A stretch of DNA of 64,000 bases from positions 62,001 to 126,000 of the forward strand of contig CAUJGS010000033.1 of NCBI GenBank assembly GCA_963170185.1, given 5' to 3'. This DNA comes from Bdellovibrionota bacterium. Lineage in GTDB: Bacteria > Bdellovibrionota > Bdellovibrionia > Bdellovibrionales > JAMPXM01. How positions within the stretch are numbered: position 1 is the stretch's first letter; the number at the start of each line of letters is the position of its first letter. This document shows, piece by piece, positions 39,201-47,256 of this stretch. The position numbers were made by a program, and so were the translations under genes. The notes under the pieces were generated by a model. That model was given only the letters and a program-made list of their open reading frames with translations. It ran no database searches and was not told where the DNA came from.

Positions 39201-39383
39201 GAGCTCGGCTTTAAGCTCTACCACGAACGCCATTTCGCGGAAGCCCGCCAAGCCTTCAATGCCGCGCTAGAGATCAAACCCGACGACGAGTGCTCGAAAC
39301 TTTATATCGAACGCTGCCAAGAGTACTTGGAAACCCCACCCGGCGAGGATTGGGACGGCGTCTATACGATGAAAACAAAATGA
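36231..39383 (+). CDS. CHASE2-domain adenylate/guanylate cyclase with C-terminal TPR
   Basis: 1050 residues. An N-terminal membrane helix (MTIGIVITSAMTYLAIRF) is followed by a large periplasmic CHASE2 sensor (DRVAILSIDDASIEREGRWPWPRE...), three membrane helices near 680–750, and a class III cyclase domain. Metal-binding aspartates lie in MFSDVRGFT (Asp795) and YMGDAIMAFWG (Asp839); NTGDMSVGNMGS and MGDAVNLGSRLE complete the nucleotide site. A TPR (HFAEARQAFNAALEIKPDD) and a short tail ending GVYTMKTK close the protein. The sensor is unusually long because of a region around 150–480 that does not look like standard CHASE2. Confidence 0.92.
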   Translation: MSSGESKRTGKLSKVWDALSSPMTIGIVITSAMTYLAIRFYESQHHVSDIKQGSLIGILDQIHRKTIDFRLITRGENHGSDRVAILSIDDASIEREGRWPWPREKIGKLIENAVDGGAKIVAFDIVFSEPDPNSAIRALRNVQSDLRGLGNRDLPTISAVSELISSKIRVSNSDKNLAETIDLYSDNVVMGSYFDIESYNVGESLNPFRDQCIDAHYGRYFEKKYWLPHKNQKAALLRKIDPFISAERSIPQELIETLANYMSSLDDDAIKIWLKSNSQAATNIREALRLIDINLPDNSESPIIYGSILGDTDIIFYVLDQTPELKSYANAFMINQIIDTVLTTLTPAQQADIRAIINRVLNEYCRRFLTADDELLDHQKIASLLGVEEVDEATLDTISLQEAWKKHQKNHPAAAASTATAASSEPLSQAIERWRAATLPHSMRNYERAWISTGELARKTKHTGFFNADLDPDGTVRRAMLIARRGNHYIPSLALQTFLLDRGYNAEFEFTAERASARNKRARKVIQNFSITKPNKETSGETKVFDIPVDQTGRMLINYAGPQQMFPYINASSLLQNTDKLEISYRATDPASGVRGTKKELVDKKTFLKDKLLIVGATAIGVYDLRLTPFEENYPGVETHANTLSNLLTEDAKAQGLSLNANQPGFLKIHPAEESYMWIFILVGGLLMAAGLTWFGPVAGLGLTVFGLFLVYAIDRYALFDNGFLVNVSIPIFTIFFNFVGITSYKYFTEERKKQELKGTFAKYVSPAVVDEILKDPENIELGGKKVELTVMFSDVRGFTTISEKLDPRALSDLLNSYLTPMTDLVFETKGTLDKYMGDAIMAFWGAPIPLEDHPKRAATCALLMLKKLKELQAEYAQKGLPSIDIGIGLNTGDMSVGNMGSNTVRSYTVMGDAVNLGSRLEGINKEYGTRIIISEFTQKRVADEFVTREVDWVRVKGKAQPVRIFELIGNRAPGPLQADPNLLRLLPDFELGFKLYHERHFAEARQAFNAALEIKPDDECSKLYIERCQEYLETPPGEDWDGVYTMKTK

Positions 39384-39415
39384 CATCCAGCCAAAGGCCT
39401 CGGTAGGCTTTTTCC

Positions 39416-41896
39416 ATGCTCATGCCTAGGTCCAATGGCGCGCGCACCGGCGTGCATATCGTTTCTCTCGCGCTACTGGTTTCCTGCTTATCAGTTCTCG
39501 TTTTGTGCGCTTCAAAGGCCTACGCAGTTTCCTCCACGAAACTACTCACCAAAGATGGCAAGGCTGTCCAGATCATCGCCGAATCTATGTTTGGCGATTA
39601 CGAGCGCCAAACCGTCAATCTCGTCGGCAACGTTCAAGTTTCGTTTGATACCCAAGTTTTGCGTTCTGATCGCGTGATCCTCGATAAAAACACCGGCCGC
39701 TTTGTCGCCGAGGGCAATGTCATCATCGCGTCTCCAACCGCCTATGTCGAAGGCTCGCGAGCCGAGATCTCGTATGAAGATAACACCGGCCTCATCTACG
39801 ATGGCTTCGTCAAATCCGGCCAAGTTTTATTCCAAGGTAGTGTCATTCGAAAAACCGGCCCAGAGACTTATGTTGCAGAAGAAGCTTCTTACACGGCTTG
39901 TACAACTTGCCCACCGGCATGGAGCTTTAGCGGCTCCCACATCGACGCGGAGATCGGAGCTTACGCGTACATCAAGAGCGCATGGTTCTACTTAGGAGGC
40001 GTTCGGTTCTTCTGGCTCCCTTATCTGATCGTTCCTTTGAAAAGCGAACGACAAACTGGAATGCTTTTTCCTTCGTTTGAATTTCAGCGCGAATCTTTTG
40101 GAATCGCCCTCCCTTTTTTCTGGGCCATTTCCCGCAGCCAAGATCTCACGATCACGCCAAAGTTCTACCTAGCACTTCCAAACTCCGAGACCCCCAGCCG
40201 CGATCCAAAATTTTTGTTCAATTACCGCTATATCTTTTCCGAAGAAAGCGGCGGCGAAACCAATTTCGGCTTCGGTAATGACAATATTTTCGCCTCAGAC
40301 AAAAACCTTCCCAACAAGCCCGGCTCGGATAGATCCAACCGTTGGTTTTTTAGCCACGATCATCTCTACTCTTTGCCCGGCGGTTTCATCAATCGCGCCC
40401 AGCTTGGCTTGGTATCTGATCTTCGATACTCACGAGATTTCCCCGAAGAGATCAAAGGCCTAGGGGATCCTGCACTGGAAAACCGCGTTTCTTTGACCAA
40501 AAACTCCGAAACACTGCACTCCAGTATCGAAGCCGCCTACTATGTAAACCAACTCAAGTCCGACCCGCTTGAAGGAAACTCCGACAGCGTCCATCGGTTT
40601 CCCGAGATCCGCCAATCCGGCGTCGATCGAAGCCTCTTTGGTTCTCGGATATTCTTTCGTTGGGATTTCAACTACGTGAACTTCGCGCGCGAAGACTTCT
40701 CGTATGACGACGTCATCGTGTCGAACGCCTCCCCACCGCGAACAATCGATCGAACACGAGGCGCTGGCGGAATCGGGAGCGGCGTTTACGATCCCGACAA
40801 AGACCAAATCCGAACAGGCCAACGCCTTGACCTTCGCCCCGAGCTATCGGCTCCGGTTCGAATCGGGAAATACTTAGATCTTCTTCCCACACTCCAGTTC
40901 CGCCACACTCAGTATTCCTTCAATGTGAGCGTTCCGGACGGCACGGCCTTCGACGTGATTCCGACTCGTCAATATATCAGAGGTCGTTTGGCGCTTCGAA
41001 CTCAGCTCTCACGTGTTTACGATCTCTCGGAAAATGAGACAGAAACGGAAATCAAATCCGATGCTGCAAATGCCGGAATTTTTCAATCCATGCAGCCGCC
41101 ACCTCCGATTCGTCGACCCGAAAAAATGAAACACGAAATCGAGCCCGAGATCTCCATCTCCGGAATCCCGTGGCTTCAGCAAACCGATTCGACTTTCTTT
41201 GGAGATAACTCGCTGTCGCCGATTTTCGTGGAAGGCCAACCCGTTTCCGACTCTGATTTCTATTCAAGCAAGCGTCTGCAGTTCGACTACGAAGACCGCA
41301 TCACGAGCCGCAATATCATTGCGGCTCAGGTTCTCAATCGATTCGTAAAAAAGACCTGGAACGGCGACACACCCTCGTATCGGCAAATCGTTCTTGTCAA
41401 AAATGGTATCAGCTATGAATTCGACAAGCCCAACCGCAACGCAAACGCAAATCTCTCGGATTTTTACACGACTATCGACGCGCGTTTCGCCAATTTCGAC
41501 ACCAACACATCCGTTCGCTACTTTCCGCTTCACCGTGTGTTTAACACCTCTTCGCGCGCGGCCGTTCGCGATGCAAAAGGCAACTTTCTTCAGCTCAGTT
41601 TCTCGCAAAACTTCCTGATCACCGAAGCCGTCGAAGAAGCCTACGAAAAGCGCGAAGAAAACATCGGGATCGCGGTCGGCTTCGTTCATCGACACGCCAC
41701 GATCTCCGGCGAGCTCAACTATCTGCCTTCCGCCTATTCACCTATAGATTTTCGTCTAAAGAGCTGGTCGACCATGCTTGATCTTCGTCCACCGGGCGAC
41801 TGCTGGGGGCTTCGACTGGCAATTAGCCATATCTTAAGCGAAGAGAAACCTCGCTTCACTTTCGGATTCGACTACAAATTCGGCGGCACCAACTAG
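39416..41896 (+). CDS. lptD: LPS-assembly outer-membrane protein LptD
   Basis: 826 residues with a signal peptide (hydrophobic run ending SKAYA). An OstA/LptA-like N-terminal domain (MFGDYERQTVNLVGNVQVSF, VILDKNTGRFVAEGNVII) is followed by the LptD barrel; YTACTTCPPAWSFSGS and FFWLPYLIVPLKSERQTGMLFPSF are highly typical. With LptE it inserts lipopolysaccharide into the outer leaflet. A CTAG at its end supplies the stop codon for this gene and, on the other strand, for the converging gene. Confidence 0.94.
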   Translation: MLMPRSNGARTGVHIVSLALLVSCLSVLVLCASKAYAVSSTKLLTKDGKAVQIIAESMFGDYERQTVNLVGNVQVSFDTQVLRSDRVILDKNTGRFVAEGNVIIASPTAYVEGSRAEISYEDNTGLIYDGFVKSGQVLFQGSVIRKTGPETYVAEEASYTACTTCPPAWSFSGSHIDAEIGAYAYIKSAWFYLGGVRFFWLPYLIVPLKSERQTGMLFPSFEFQRESFGIALPFFWAISRSQDLTITPKFYLALPNSETPSRDPKFLFNYRYIFSEESGGETNFGFGNDNIFASDKNLPNKPGSDRSNRWFFSHDHLYSLPGGFINRAQLGLVSDLRYSRDFPEEIKGLGDPALENRVSLTKNSETLHSSIEAAYYVNQLKSDPLEGNSDSVHRFPEIRQSGVDRSLFGSRIFFRWDFNYVNFAREDFSYDDVIVSNASPPRTIDRTRGAGGIGSGVYDPDKDQIRTGQRLDLRPELSAPVRIGKYLDLLPTLQFRHTQYSFNVSVPDGTAFDVIPTRQYIRGRLALRTQLSRVYDLSENETETEIKSDAANAGIFQSMQPPPPIRRPEKMKHEIEPEISISGIPWLQQTDSTFFGDNSLSPIFVEGQPVSDSDFYSSKRLQFDYEDRITSRNIIAAQVLNRFVKKTWNGDTPSYRQIVLVKNGISYEFDKPNRNANANLSDFYTTIDARFANFDTNTSVRYFPLHRVFNTSSRAAVRDAKGNFLQLSFSQNFLITEAVEEAYEKREENIGIAVGFVHRHATISGELNYLPSAYSPIDFRLKSWSTMLDLRPPGDCWGLRLAISHILSEEKPRFTFGFDYKFGGTN

Positions 41897-42315
41897 AAGC
41901 GGTAGACGGAATAGCTGACTTGGCCACCCTCAAGACCGCGATCGCCGATCACAGGTGCAACGACCAAGCGAAGGTCCATGGGCTTGGTCTCTTGATAGCC
42001 AAGCTGATCGCGAATCGCAGCCTCTTCTTGGTTGGGAACTCCGTAAACGACGTAAAGGCCCAGCAAAATTCCCGCATAGAGACCAAACGAAGCACCGCGC
42101 GCTACTTTATTGAGATTGTCGCCAGGCTTATCAGAAAACGCGAGTGTCGCAGCCCCAACAAGCGTCCCCGCCAAAACACCATAGCTGCAGCTCATAATGA
42201 AATCTCGAAGCGGCTCGGCCTGCGCCCTTTGTGGAGTCAGAGCCACCATCGCCGTGGAAGAAATAAGAGCCGCAACAATCCATGCCTTCGAGTATCTGAG
42301 AAGCTGTTTCGCCAT
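41893..42315 (-). CDS. Small exported/membrane protein of unknown function
   Basis: 140 residues with a signal-like N-terminus (WIVAALISSTAMVALTPQRAQAEP) and a glycine-rich hydrophobic middle (YGVLAGTLVGAATLAF, GASFGLYAGILLGLYVVYG) resembling paired membrane helices, then a soluble end (LRLVVAPVIGDRG). It comes 39 bp after yraN on the same strand. Family not recognised. Confidence 0.68.
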   Translation of the reverse strand: MAKQLLRYSKAWIVAALISSTAMVALTPQRAQAEPLRDFIMSCSYGVLAGTLVGAATLAFSDKPGDNLNKVARGASFGLYAGILLGLYVVYGVPNQEEAAIRDQLGYQETKPMDLRLVVAPVIGDRGLEGGQVSYSVYRF

Positions 42316-42354
42316 ACTGGCTTCAAGCTTAACTGATCTGGAGAAAGCTTTGAG

Positions 42355-42789
42355 TCAAAATATGGGAAGAATTCGAAACCCTACGCGATGCATCAATCCA
42401 TCTTCCCGCACCAACAAAGCCAAACTCAGTCGTGCACCCGAGGAGCTTGCCTCCACGACACGAGAAATCTCGTCTTGAATCCAATAACTCGCTCGCCAAA
42501 GCCGCGCTCTTTGCCGATAGCTGAGCCCCAACGCCAATCCGTCCGGCCAGAGACTGGATTTCACTTCGACAACAAACCACTCCTGTAAGTTCGGACTTCG
42601 GATCAAGAGATCCACTTCCGCATACGGCGTCTTAAGTCGTCTCGCGACGATCGAAAAGCCCCGCGCCCTTAGCCAATCGATGGCCAAAAGCTCGGTCTCT
42701 TCACCACGACTTGGTTTTCTATTTGTGCTAGCGCTGCAAGTACTCTCGAACCCCGCCAAATGTCTTTCGATGCACTGGCGAAGGACCAT
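42355..42789 (-). CDS. yraN: YraN/UPF0102 family protein
   Basis: I start at ATG 42789 (144 residues); the track's first ATG at 42870 lies well inside rnhB. The Holliday-junction-resolvase-like fold is indicated by RGEETELLAIDWLRARGFSI, AEVDLLIRSPN and WFVVEVKSS (Glu...Asp...Glu-x-Lys nuclease pattern). The GxE/AEVDL segment differs slightly from the usual GEIDLI. The overlap with rnhB and the position after rplS match the common rnhB–yraN arrangement. Biochemical role in the family is unproven. Confidence 0.82.
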   Translation of the reverse strand: MVLRQCIERHLAGFESTCSASTNRKPSRGEETELLAIDWLRARGFSIVARRLKTPYAEVDLLIRSPNLQEWFVVEVKSSLWPDGLALGLSYRQRARLWRASYWIQDEISRVVEASSSGARLSLALLVREDGLMHRVGFRILPIF

Positions 42790-43501
42790 ACTCTTTGATG
42801 GCCGTGCGGTGGATTTCCGCGGCGTAACCCTTATGCCCTTTGAATCCATACTGCGGGAACTCCTGATCAAGATCGATCATCAGACGATCCCGAGTCACCT
42901 TTGCCACGATCGACGCCGCCGCGATGGGAAGAGCGCGCGAATCACCCTTCACCAAAGTCGTTTGCGGAAGCTTCGACCAAGCAAGAAACTTTTGAATCTC
43001 CGACTTCACCGAACACGCTTCAAAAGCCGGTCCCGCAAACGGAAGCTTTTGATTGCCGTCGATCAAGATATGTCCATTTGGAAGTCCGAAGCTCGTGACT
43101 TCAGGTCGGTCGTGATTTTCCACATTCACAGCAAGACTCACTAGCGCTCTTCGCATGGCCAAAAAAGTAGCCTGTAGGATATTGATCTCATCGATCTCGT
43201 CACTCGTCGCAAAACCGAGCCCGACGAAGCAGTGTTCGACAATGACATCGGCAACCGCGTCACGTTTCTTTTCAGAGATTTTTTTTGAATCCGTCACGCC
43301 GGCCCGTTCAAGTATCTCGACCGCGTGTTCCGGGATGATGACAGCACCGGCATAAACCGGCCCAGCCAAACAGCCGCGACCAACTTCGTCGACACCGATC
43401 ACGGGTTGGTCCTTCAGTTCTCGCCATGGAAATATCTGATTTTCGAGAGAGACTTCTAGGGAGTTTTCTTTGACAGATGATTTCGCGGTCTTCGATGTCA
43501 T
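42728..43501 (-). CDS. rnhB: Ribonuclease HII
   Basis: Start at ATG 43501 (257 residues): the longer track ORF would run through the rplS terminator. Catalytic DEVGRG lies in VIGVDEVGRGCLAGPVYAGA; further acidic residues lie in TDSKKIS and VKGDSRALPIAAASIVAKVTRD, with HKGYAAEIH near the C-terminus. It removes ribonucleotides and RNA primers from DNA. An extra ~35-residue N-terminal extension precedes the core. No strong Shine-Dalgarno is seen. Confidence 0.94.
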   Translation of the reverse strand: MTSKTAKSSVKENSLEVSLENQIFPWRELKDQPVIGVDEVGRGCLAGPVYAGAVIIPEHAVEILERAGVTDSKKISEKKRDAVADVIVEHCFVGLGFATSDEIDEINILQATFLAMRRALVSLAVNVENHDRPEVTSFGLPNGHILIDGNQKLPFAGPAFEACSVKSEIQKFLAWSKLPQTTLVKGDSRALPIAAASIVAKVTRDRLMIDLDQEFPQYGFKGHKGYAAEIHRTAIKEYGPSPVHRKTFGGVREYLQR

Positions 43502-43560
43502 CGCGCTATCACACTCGATATCAGAAACGCTCTCAAGTCCTATGCCTCGCGCAATCAAAA

Positions 43561-43600
43561 ACAAAAAAGCCCTCGGATTTCTCCGAAGGCTTTTATTGTT
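43561..43600 (-). terminator. Rho-independent terminator after rplS
   Basis: On the minus strand GCCTTCGGA/TCCGAGGGC form a 9-bp stem (one G-U) with a 4-base loop, followed by TTTTTTGTTTTTG. It ends the ribosomal/tRNA-modification transcript before rnhB. Confidence 0.9.
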
Positions 43601-43643
43601 TCTCGACCCGGAGATCGAGGAGACCATAAGGTCATTTCGAAAC

Positions 43644-44165
43644 TTAAGCTTCTGTCTTTGCTTCTTCAGCAGTTTCAGCAGCCGCCGAGTTATCTACCAG
43701 GCCAACGAGTTCCGAAGTCAAACGAGCCGCTTTTCCTTTGAGGCTACGGAGGAAGTAGAGCTTCGAACGGCGAACTTTGCCTTTCGCGATAACTTCAACA
43801 CGATCAACCGATGGGCTGCGGAAAGGGAATGTTCTTTCAACGCCAACACCAGCCGAGATCTTGCGAACTGTGAACGTACGAGTCACGCCTTCGCCTTGAA
43901 CTTTGATACAAACACCTTTGTAAAGCTGAACGCGCTCTTTGTCGCCTTCGCGAACTTTCACGTAAACGCCAACAGTGTCACCAGCCGAGAAGTCTTGGAT
44001 CTTCGCGTTTGCGCCAACTTTTTTCATGCCGACTTTGCGAAGCAAATCTGTCTCGCCTTGTGGCTTAGCTGCTTTCGCTTTTTTAGGAGCTTTAGGAGCC
44101 GCAGCCGTTTTAGCTTTCGTTTTTCCTGCTGATTTAGATGCTGTTTTCTTTACGGTTTTTGCCAT
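43644..44165 (-). CDS. rplS: 50S ribosomal protein L19 with basic N-terminal extension
   Basis: 173 residues against about 115 for ordinary L19. The L19 core begins around residue 45 ([29 protein letters not shown]) and includes [22 protein letters not shown] and [18 protein letters not shown]. Before it is a ~40-residue Lys/Ala tail ([20 protein letters not shown]), and an acidic Ala/Glu tail follows. L19 sits at the 30S–50S interface. Last gene before the terminator. Confidence 0.95.
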   Translation of the reverse strand: MAKTVKKTASKSAGKTKAKTAAAPKAPKKAKAAKPQGETDLLRKVGMKKVGANAKIQDFSAGDTVGVYVKVREGDKERVQLYKGVCIKVQGEGVTRTFTVRKISAGVGVERTFPFRSPSVDRVEVIAKGKVRRSKLYFLRSLKGKAARLTSELVGLVDNSAAAETAEEAKTEA

Positions 44166-44247
44166 GGCTCCACGTCCCCAATTTCAAAATCGCAACCATC
44201 AAAATCGCGACCAATTTTCTGCAAAATCTGCTGTAAGGTACGCGAGG

Positions 44248-44829
44248 CTACCACGCCCCGCGCAACCGGTCAAGAATGATGCTAACCGCCGACCTCACCG
44301 ACAAGTGGCGATAATCGTCCGGCGGCGCCCCTTTTACAGGCTCTAAAAGCAGGTCGCAACCCCTCATAAACTCGTCCGTCAGGCCATATCCGGTGCCAAA
44401 GATCAAAAATAAGCGGTCCTCCGGCTTGGCCGACTCGATTTTCGCCCTCAGGTCCCGAAAACTCACTTGCGGCACCCCATCTAGGGCTCTGGCATGCGTC
44501 GAAACAATTATGGGCCGATCCGAACACCCCTCGTCCCGATTCCAAGCCTCAATTGCGGCCTCCAGGCTCTCGGCTGTCTCCACCATCGTCAATGCTGTCT
44601 TCCGTTTGGCGTTGTAGCGCGCTCCCTCGCCCACTCGCCAGTGATCGAGCATACGGTGAACAAACGCCCTTTGATCCTCCATAGGATGGATCACAAAGTA
44701 CTTCGAGACGCCAAACACCCGCGAAGCTCTGGCGATGTCATGGACATCGAGATTGGTGATATTGGTGGCGACCACGTTCCCTTTGGAGTCGCGGATAGGA
44801 TAGTGAAGCAAGCCGACTGCGATCTTCAT
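44248..44829 (-). CDS. SPOUT-fold RNA methyltransferase (TrmD-associated family)
   Basis: 193 residues, opening MKIAVGLLHYPIRDSKGNVVATNITNLD-type, with VSKYFVIHPMEDQ, FLIFGTGYGLTDEF and HLSVRSAVSIILDRL, the knotted SAM-binding region of the family found next to trmD in several phyla. Likely a tRNA or rRNA methyltransferase of unknown position. Its start overlaps the trmD stop by 4 bases, and rplS follows. Confidence 0.82.
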   Translation of the reverse strand: MKIAVGLLHYPIRDSKGNVVATNITNLDVHDIARASRVFGVSKYFVIHPMEDQRAFVHRMLDHWRVGEGARYNAKRKTALTMVETAESLEAAIEAWNRDEGCSDRPIIVSTHARALDGVPQVSFRDLRAKIESAKPEDRLFLIFGTGYGLTDEFMRGCDLLLEPVKGAPPDDYRHLSVRSAVSIILDRLRGAW

Positions 44830-45707
44830 CTTTCGGGCCTCTTTGCCTCTAGTTGAGAGATTCTCACCTCGTTCAAAAGCCCGGCGACATCGCGAGCCAC
44901 TGTTTCAAGCTCAAGGGCTGCCGACTTACGCACAGCGGGTACCCCTGGTTCGCGAAGAACCGACGCCAGTCGGCCGAGAATCTCCGCGACCAGAGCCTGT
45001 GCCTGATCAAAACCAAACCCATGCAACAAGTCTGGTCGACGCTCGGCTGTCACCTTTAACGATTGCAGCTTTTCATAGTAAGAAATCAGCTTTTGATCGC
45101 CACACAGCAAGACTCCGGGAACTTCGCGCCCACGCCACGTCTGCGGTCGTGTGTACTGAGCTCCTTCCAGTAGGCCGTCGTGAAAACTATCTTTCACGCT
45201 AGAAGTGGAATTGCCTAAAACACCGGGTACATGCCGGGCTACGGCCTCGATCACGATACAAGCCGGAAGCTCTCCACCGCTTAAGACATAGTCCCCGATC
45301 GAAAGCTCATCGACTTCATATTCCTCTAGCCAGCGCTGATCAACGCCAGCGTAGCGTGAAGCCACCAATACGATATCCCTACCCGACAGCGCCATCTCAC
45401 GAGCCACCTGATCGGTGAACAGCGCCCCTCGTGGCGAGAGATGAAGTAATTTGGGCTTCGCCTTTGGCGGTTTATAAGCGGAAAGTATGTGATCCAGACA
45501 TTTCGCCAAAGGCTCTGCCTGCATCAACATGCCGTCGGATCCGCCAAACACTCGATCATCGACGGCGCGATGAACGCCTTCGCCAAATTCGCGAGGATTT
45601 TGTGTCTCAAGACCAACAAGGCCTTTTGCAATCGCCTGTCCCACCAGCCCATGTTGAAAGGCGGACCGAACCAATTCGGGCATGAGCGAGACGACCATGA
45701 ACTTCAT
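44826..45707 (-). CDS. trmD: tRNA (guanine37-N1)-methyltransferase with C-terminal extension
   Basis: 293 residues, longer than the usual ~250. The SPOUT knot is seen in LLHLSPRGALFTDQVAREMAL, VLVASRYAGVDQRWLEEYEVDELSIGDYVLSGGELPACIVIEAVARHVPGVLGN and the QYTRPQTWRGREVPGVLLCG region. It makes m1G37 to prevent +1 frameshifting. The last ~45 residues (RKSAALELETVARDVAGLLNEV) are an extra helix. Four-base overlaps join it to rimM upstream and the SPOUT gene downstream. Confidence 0.96.
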   Translation of the reverse strand: MKFMVVSLMPELVRSAFQHGLVGQAIAKGLVGLETQNPREFGEGVHRAVDDRVFGGSDGMLMQAEPLAKCLDHILSAYKPPKAKPKLLHLSPRGALFTDQVAREMALSGRDIVLVASRYAGVDQRWLEEYEVDELSIGDYVLSGGELPACIVIEAVARHVPGVLGNSTSSVKDSFHDGLLEGAQYTRPQTWRGREVPGVLLCGDQKLISYYEKLQSLKVTAERRPDLLHGFGFDQAQALVAEILGRLASVLREPGVPAVRKSAALELETVARDVAGLLNEVRISQLEAKRPER

Positions 45708-46426
45708 TCGTCCTCGTCACCAAACATCTCGTCTTCAGCCGACTCCGCATCCTCTGACTCAACATCCTCTGACTCCGTATCGCCCGGCTCATCACGGTCA
45801 AGCCCAAGCTGAACTTCGATCAGCCCCGGCGGAAGTTCAACCTCAAGACTCTCGCTTTCCGCATCGACACCCACCACGATGGCTTCGACAAAAGGGATCT
45901 CGATCTCGTCGCCGCTTTTTACTCCGGGCCGAGCGTCCTTCTCTAAACTCACAATCAAAAGATCTTGAGCGACATTGCTGGTGAAACCAACGACTTGCCC
46001 TAAAACTTTGTCACCTTCCACTATCTTGAAGCCTTCAACTTCGCTTAAGTAAAACTCTTCGCCTTCATCGGCCTCGAGATAGCAATCCGGAATGACTAGG
46101 AACTTACCGCGAAGCTTTTCAGCAGCTGTTCGATCCGCGAGATCCGGACTCTGAAGAATAATTCCGTTTTTGTGTGGCTTAGCGCCCTTAAGAGTATACT
46201 CCGTCACAGCGCCCTTGAGATCGTCCTCCGACGACACGTCCTCTGTCGCCGCCAACAAAAACCCGCCGGTTTCGCGAAGTTCCTCCAACCAATCAGCATG
46301 CCCAGCGAAGAGTACCACCCAGATTTCGCCCTTTAGCCCGTGCGCATCTTTCACTCGCCCGACCGTGCGGTATCCGCCTTCCGGGTTCATCGCTTTCAAC
46401 TTTTCCAACAAAGGCTCGTTCGACAT
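45704..46426 (-). CDS. rimM: 16S rRNA processing protein RimM with acidic tail
   Basis: Start at ATG 46426 with AGAGGAAA upstream (240 residues; the track start at 46474 has no such support). RimM N-domain: YRTVGRVKDAHGLKGEIWV; PRC-barrel: GEEFYLSEVEGFKIVEGDKVLGQVVGF and IEIPFVEAIVVGVD. It helps 30S head maturation near S19. The final ~35 residues are mainly Asp/Glu/Ser (TESEDVESEDAESAEDEM), not part of the normal fold. Confidence 0.94.
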   Translation of the reverse strand: MSNEPLLEKLKAMNPEGGYRTVGRVKDAHGLKGEIWVVLFAGHADWLEELRETGGFLLAATEDVSSEDDLKGAVTEYTLKGAKPHKNGIILQSPDLADRTAAEKLRGKFLVIPDCYLEADEGEEFYLSEVEGFKIVEGDKVLGQVVGFTSNVAQDLLIVSLEKDARPGVKSGDEIEIPFVEAIVVGVDAESESLEVELPPGLIEVQLGLDRDEPGDTESEDVESEDAESAEDEMFGDEDE

Positions 46427-46521
46427 ATTTCCTCTAAGGTTGGTCCACAAACTGTTCATAAAGAAAAGGGGCAAGCGATTAAGCCTGCCCCCTCTAGCTT
46501 TCGGACTTCGTCAGCGTGAGA

Positions 46522-46773
46522 TTACTCTACGATGTCGAGAACCGAGCGACGATCAAGCTTCGTGCTTGCCGCCATCAGAATCGTGCGAAGCGAACGCGCC
46601 GTGCGCCCAAGCTTCCCGATGACTTTTCCCAAGTCCTGTTTATTGACATAGAGCTTGTACATCGTCGTTTGCTCATGGACTTCCTCGACGACTTTTACAT
46701 CATCTGGAAAATCAACGAGCGACTTTGCCATGAACTCGATCAGGTCTTTCAGGTTCGATGGATCCACTGCCAT
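46522..46773 (-). CDS. khpA: KH-domain RNA-binding protein
   Basis: 83 residues: DLIEFMAKSLVDFPDDV, then the KH signature VNKQDLGKVIGKLGRTARSLRTIL with the GxxG loop (GKLG). This is the KhpA/YlqC type found between rpsP and rimM. It binds RNA and is likely a helper in ribosome assembly or RNA turnover. 50 bp after rpsP. Confidence 0.93.
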   Translation of the reverse strand: MAVDPSNLKDLIEFMAKSLVDFPDDVKVVEEVHEQTTMYKLYVNKQDLGKVIGKLGRTARSLRTILMAASTKLDRRSVLDIVE

Positions 46774-46823
46774 TCAACACCCCTCCAAGAGAATTAATTG
46801 GGCCTATGGCCGAGATTGAAATC

Positions 46824-47072
46824 TTAAGAACCTTTTTCTGCCATGCGGATCAACGAACGAACGCGCTCGGTAGGTTGCGCGCCATTTTTTATCCAAGTCT
46901 TCGTCTTCTCGAGATCGAGAACGAGCTTCTTTTCCTGACCGCGTGGGTTCGGATTGTAGTTCCCGATAACCTCGAGGAACTTACCGTTCAACCAAGCGCG
47001 CGAATCAGCGACAGTGATACGATACTTTGGACGTTTTTTTGAGCCACCACGGGCCAAACGAATAACAACCAC
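46824..47072 (-). CDS. rpsP: 30S ribosomal protein S16
   Basis: 82 residues, standard length: MVVIRLARGGSKKRPKYRITVADSR, FLEVIGNYNPN and TWIKNGAQPTERVRSLI. A primary 16S-binding protein of the 30S body. It is preceded by AGGAG and a 180-bp leader that contains an extended hairpin. Confidence 0.97.
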   Translation of the reverse strand: MVVIRLARGGSKKRPKYRITVADSRAWLNGKFLEVIGNYNPNPRGQEKKLVLDLEKTKTWIKNGAQPTERVRSLIRMAEKGS

Positions 47073-47103
47073 GTTTTTCTCCTAACCCCGGTTTCCGGGA
47101 TGC

Positions 47104-47137
47104 CCCGATACAATGTCCGTTTCCGGACGTTATCGGG
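47104..47137 (-). promoter_or_regulatory. Extended hairpin in the rpsP leader
   Basis: On the minus strand CCCGATA pairs with TATCGGG, with an inner GTCCG/CGGAC stem and a TTTC-type loop and small internal loop. Located between ffh and rpsP, 32 bases upstream of the rpsP ATG. It may be a leader regulatory structure or a U-poor attenuator; no T-run follows. Confidence 0.5.
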
Positions 47138-47256
47138 CCGCCTCCAGCTTGGTCACCATTGACCAGCGATCTTGGGCGGTACGTGTGAGCCAAAAGGGTT
47201 ACCCTTTGAGTCATGAAACTGGCAAGTTAAAATCTCTAAACTACGGTCAAAGCCGA

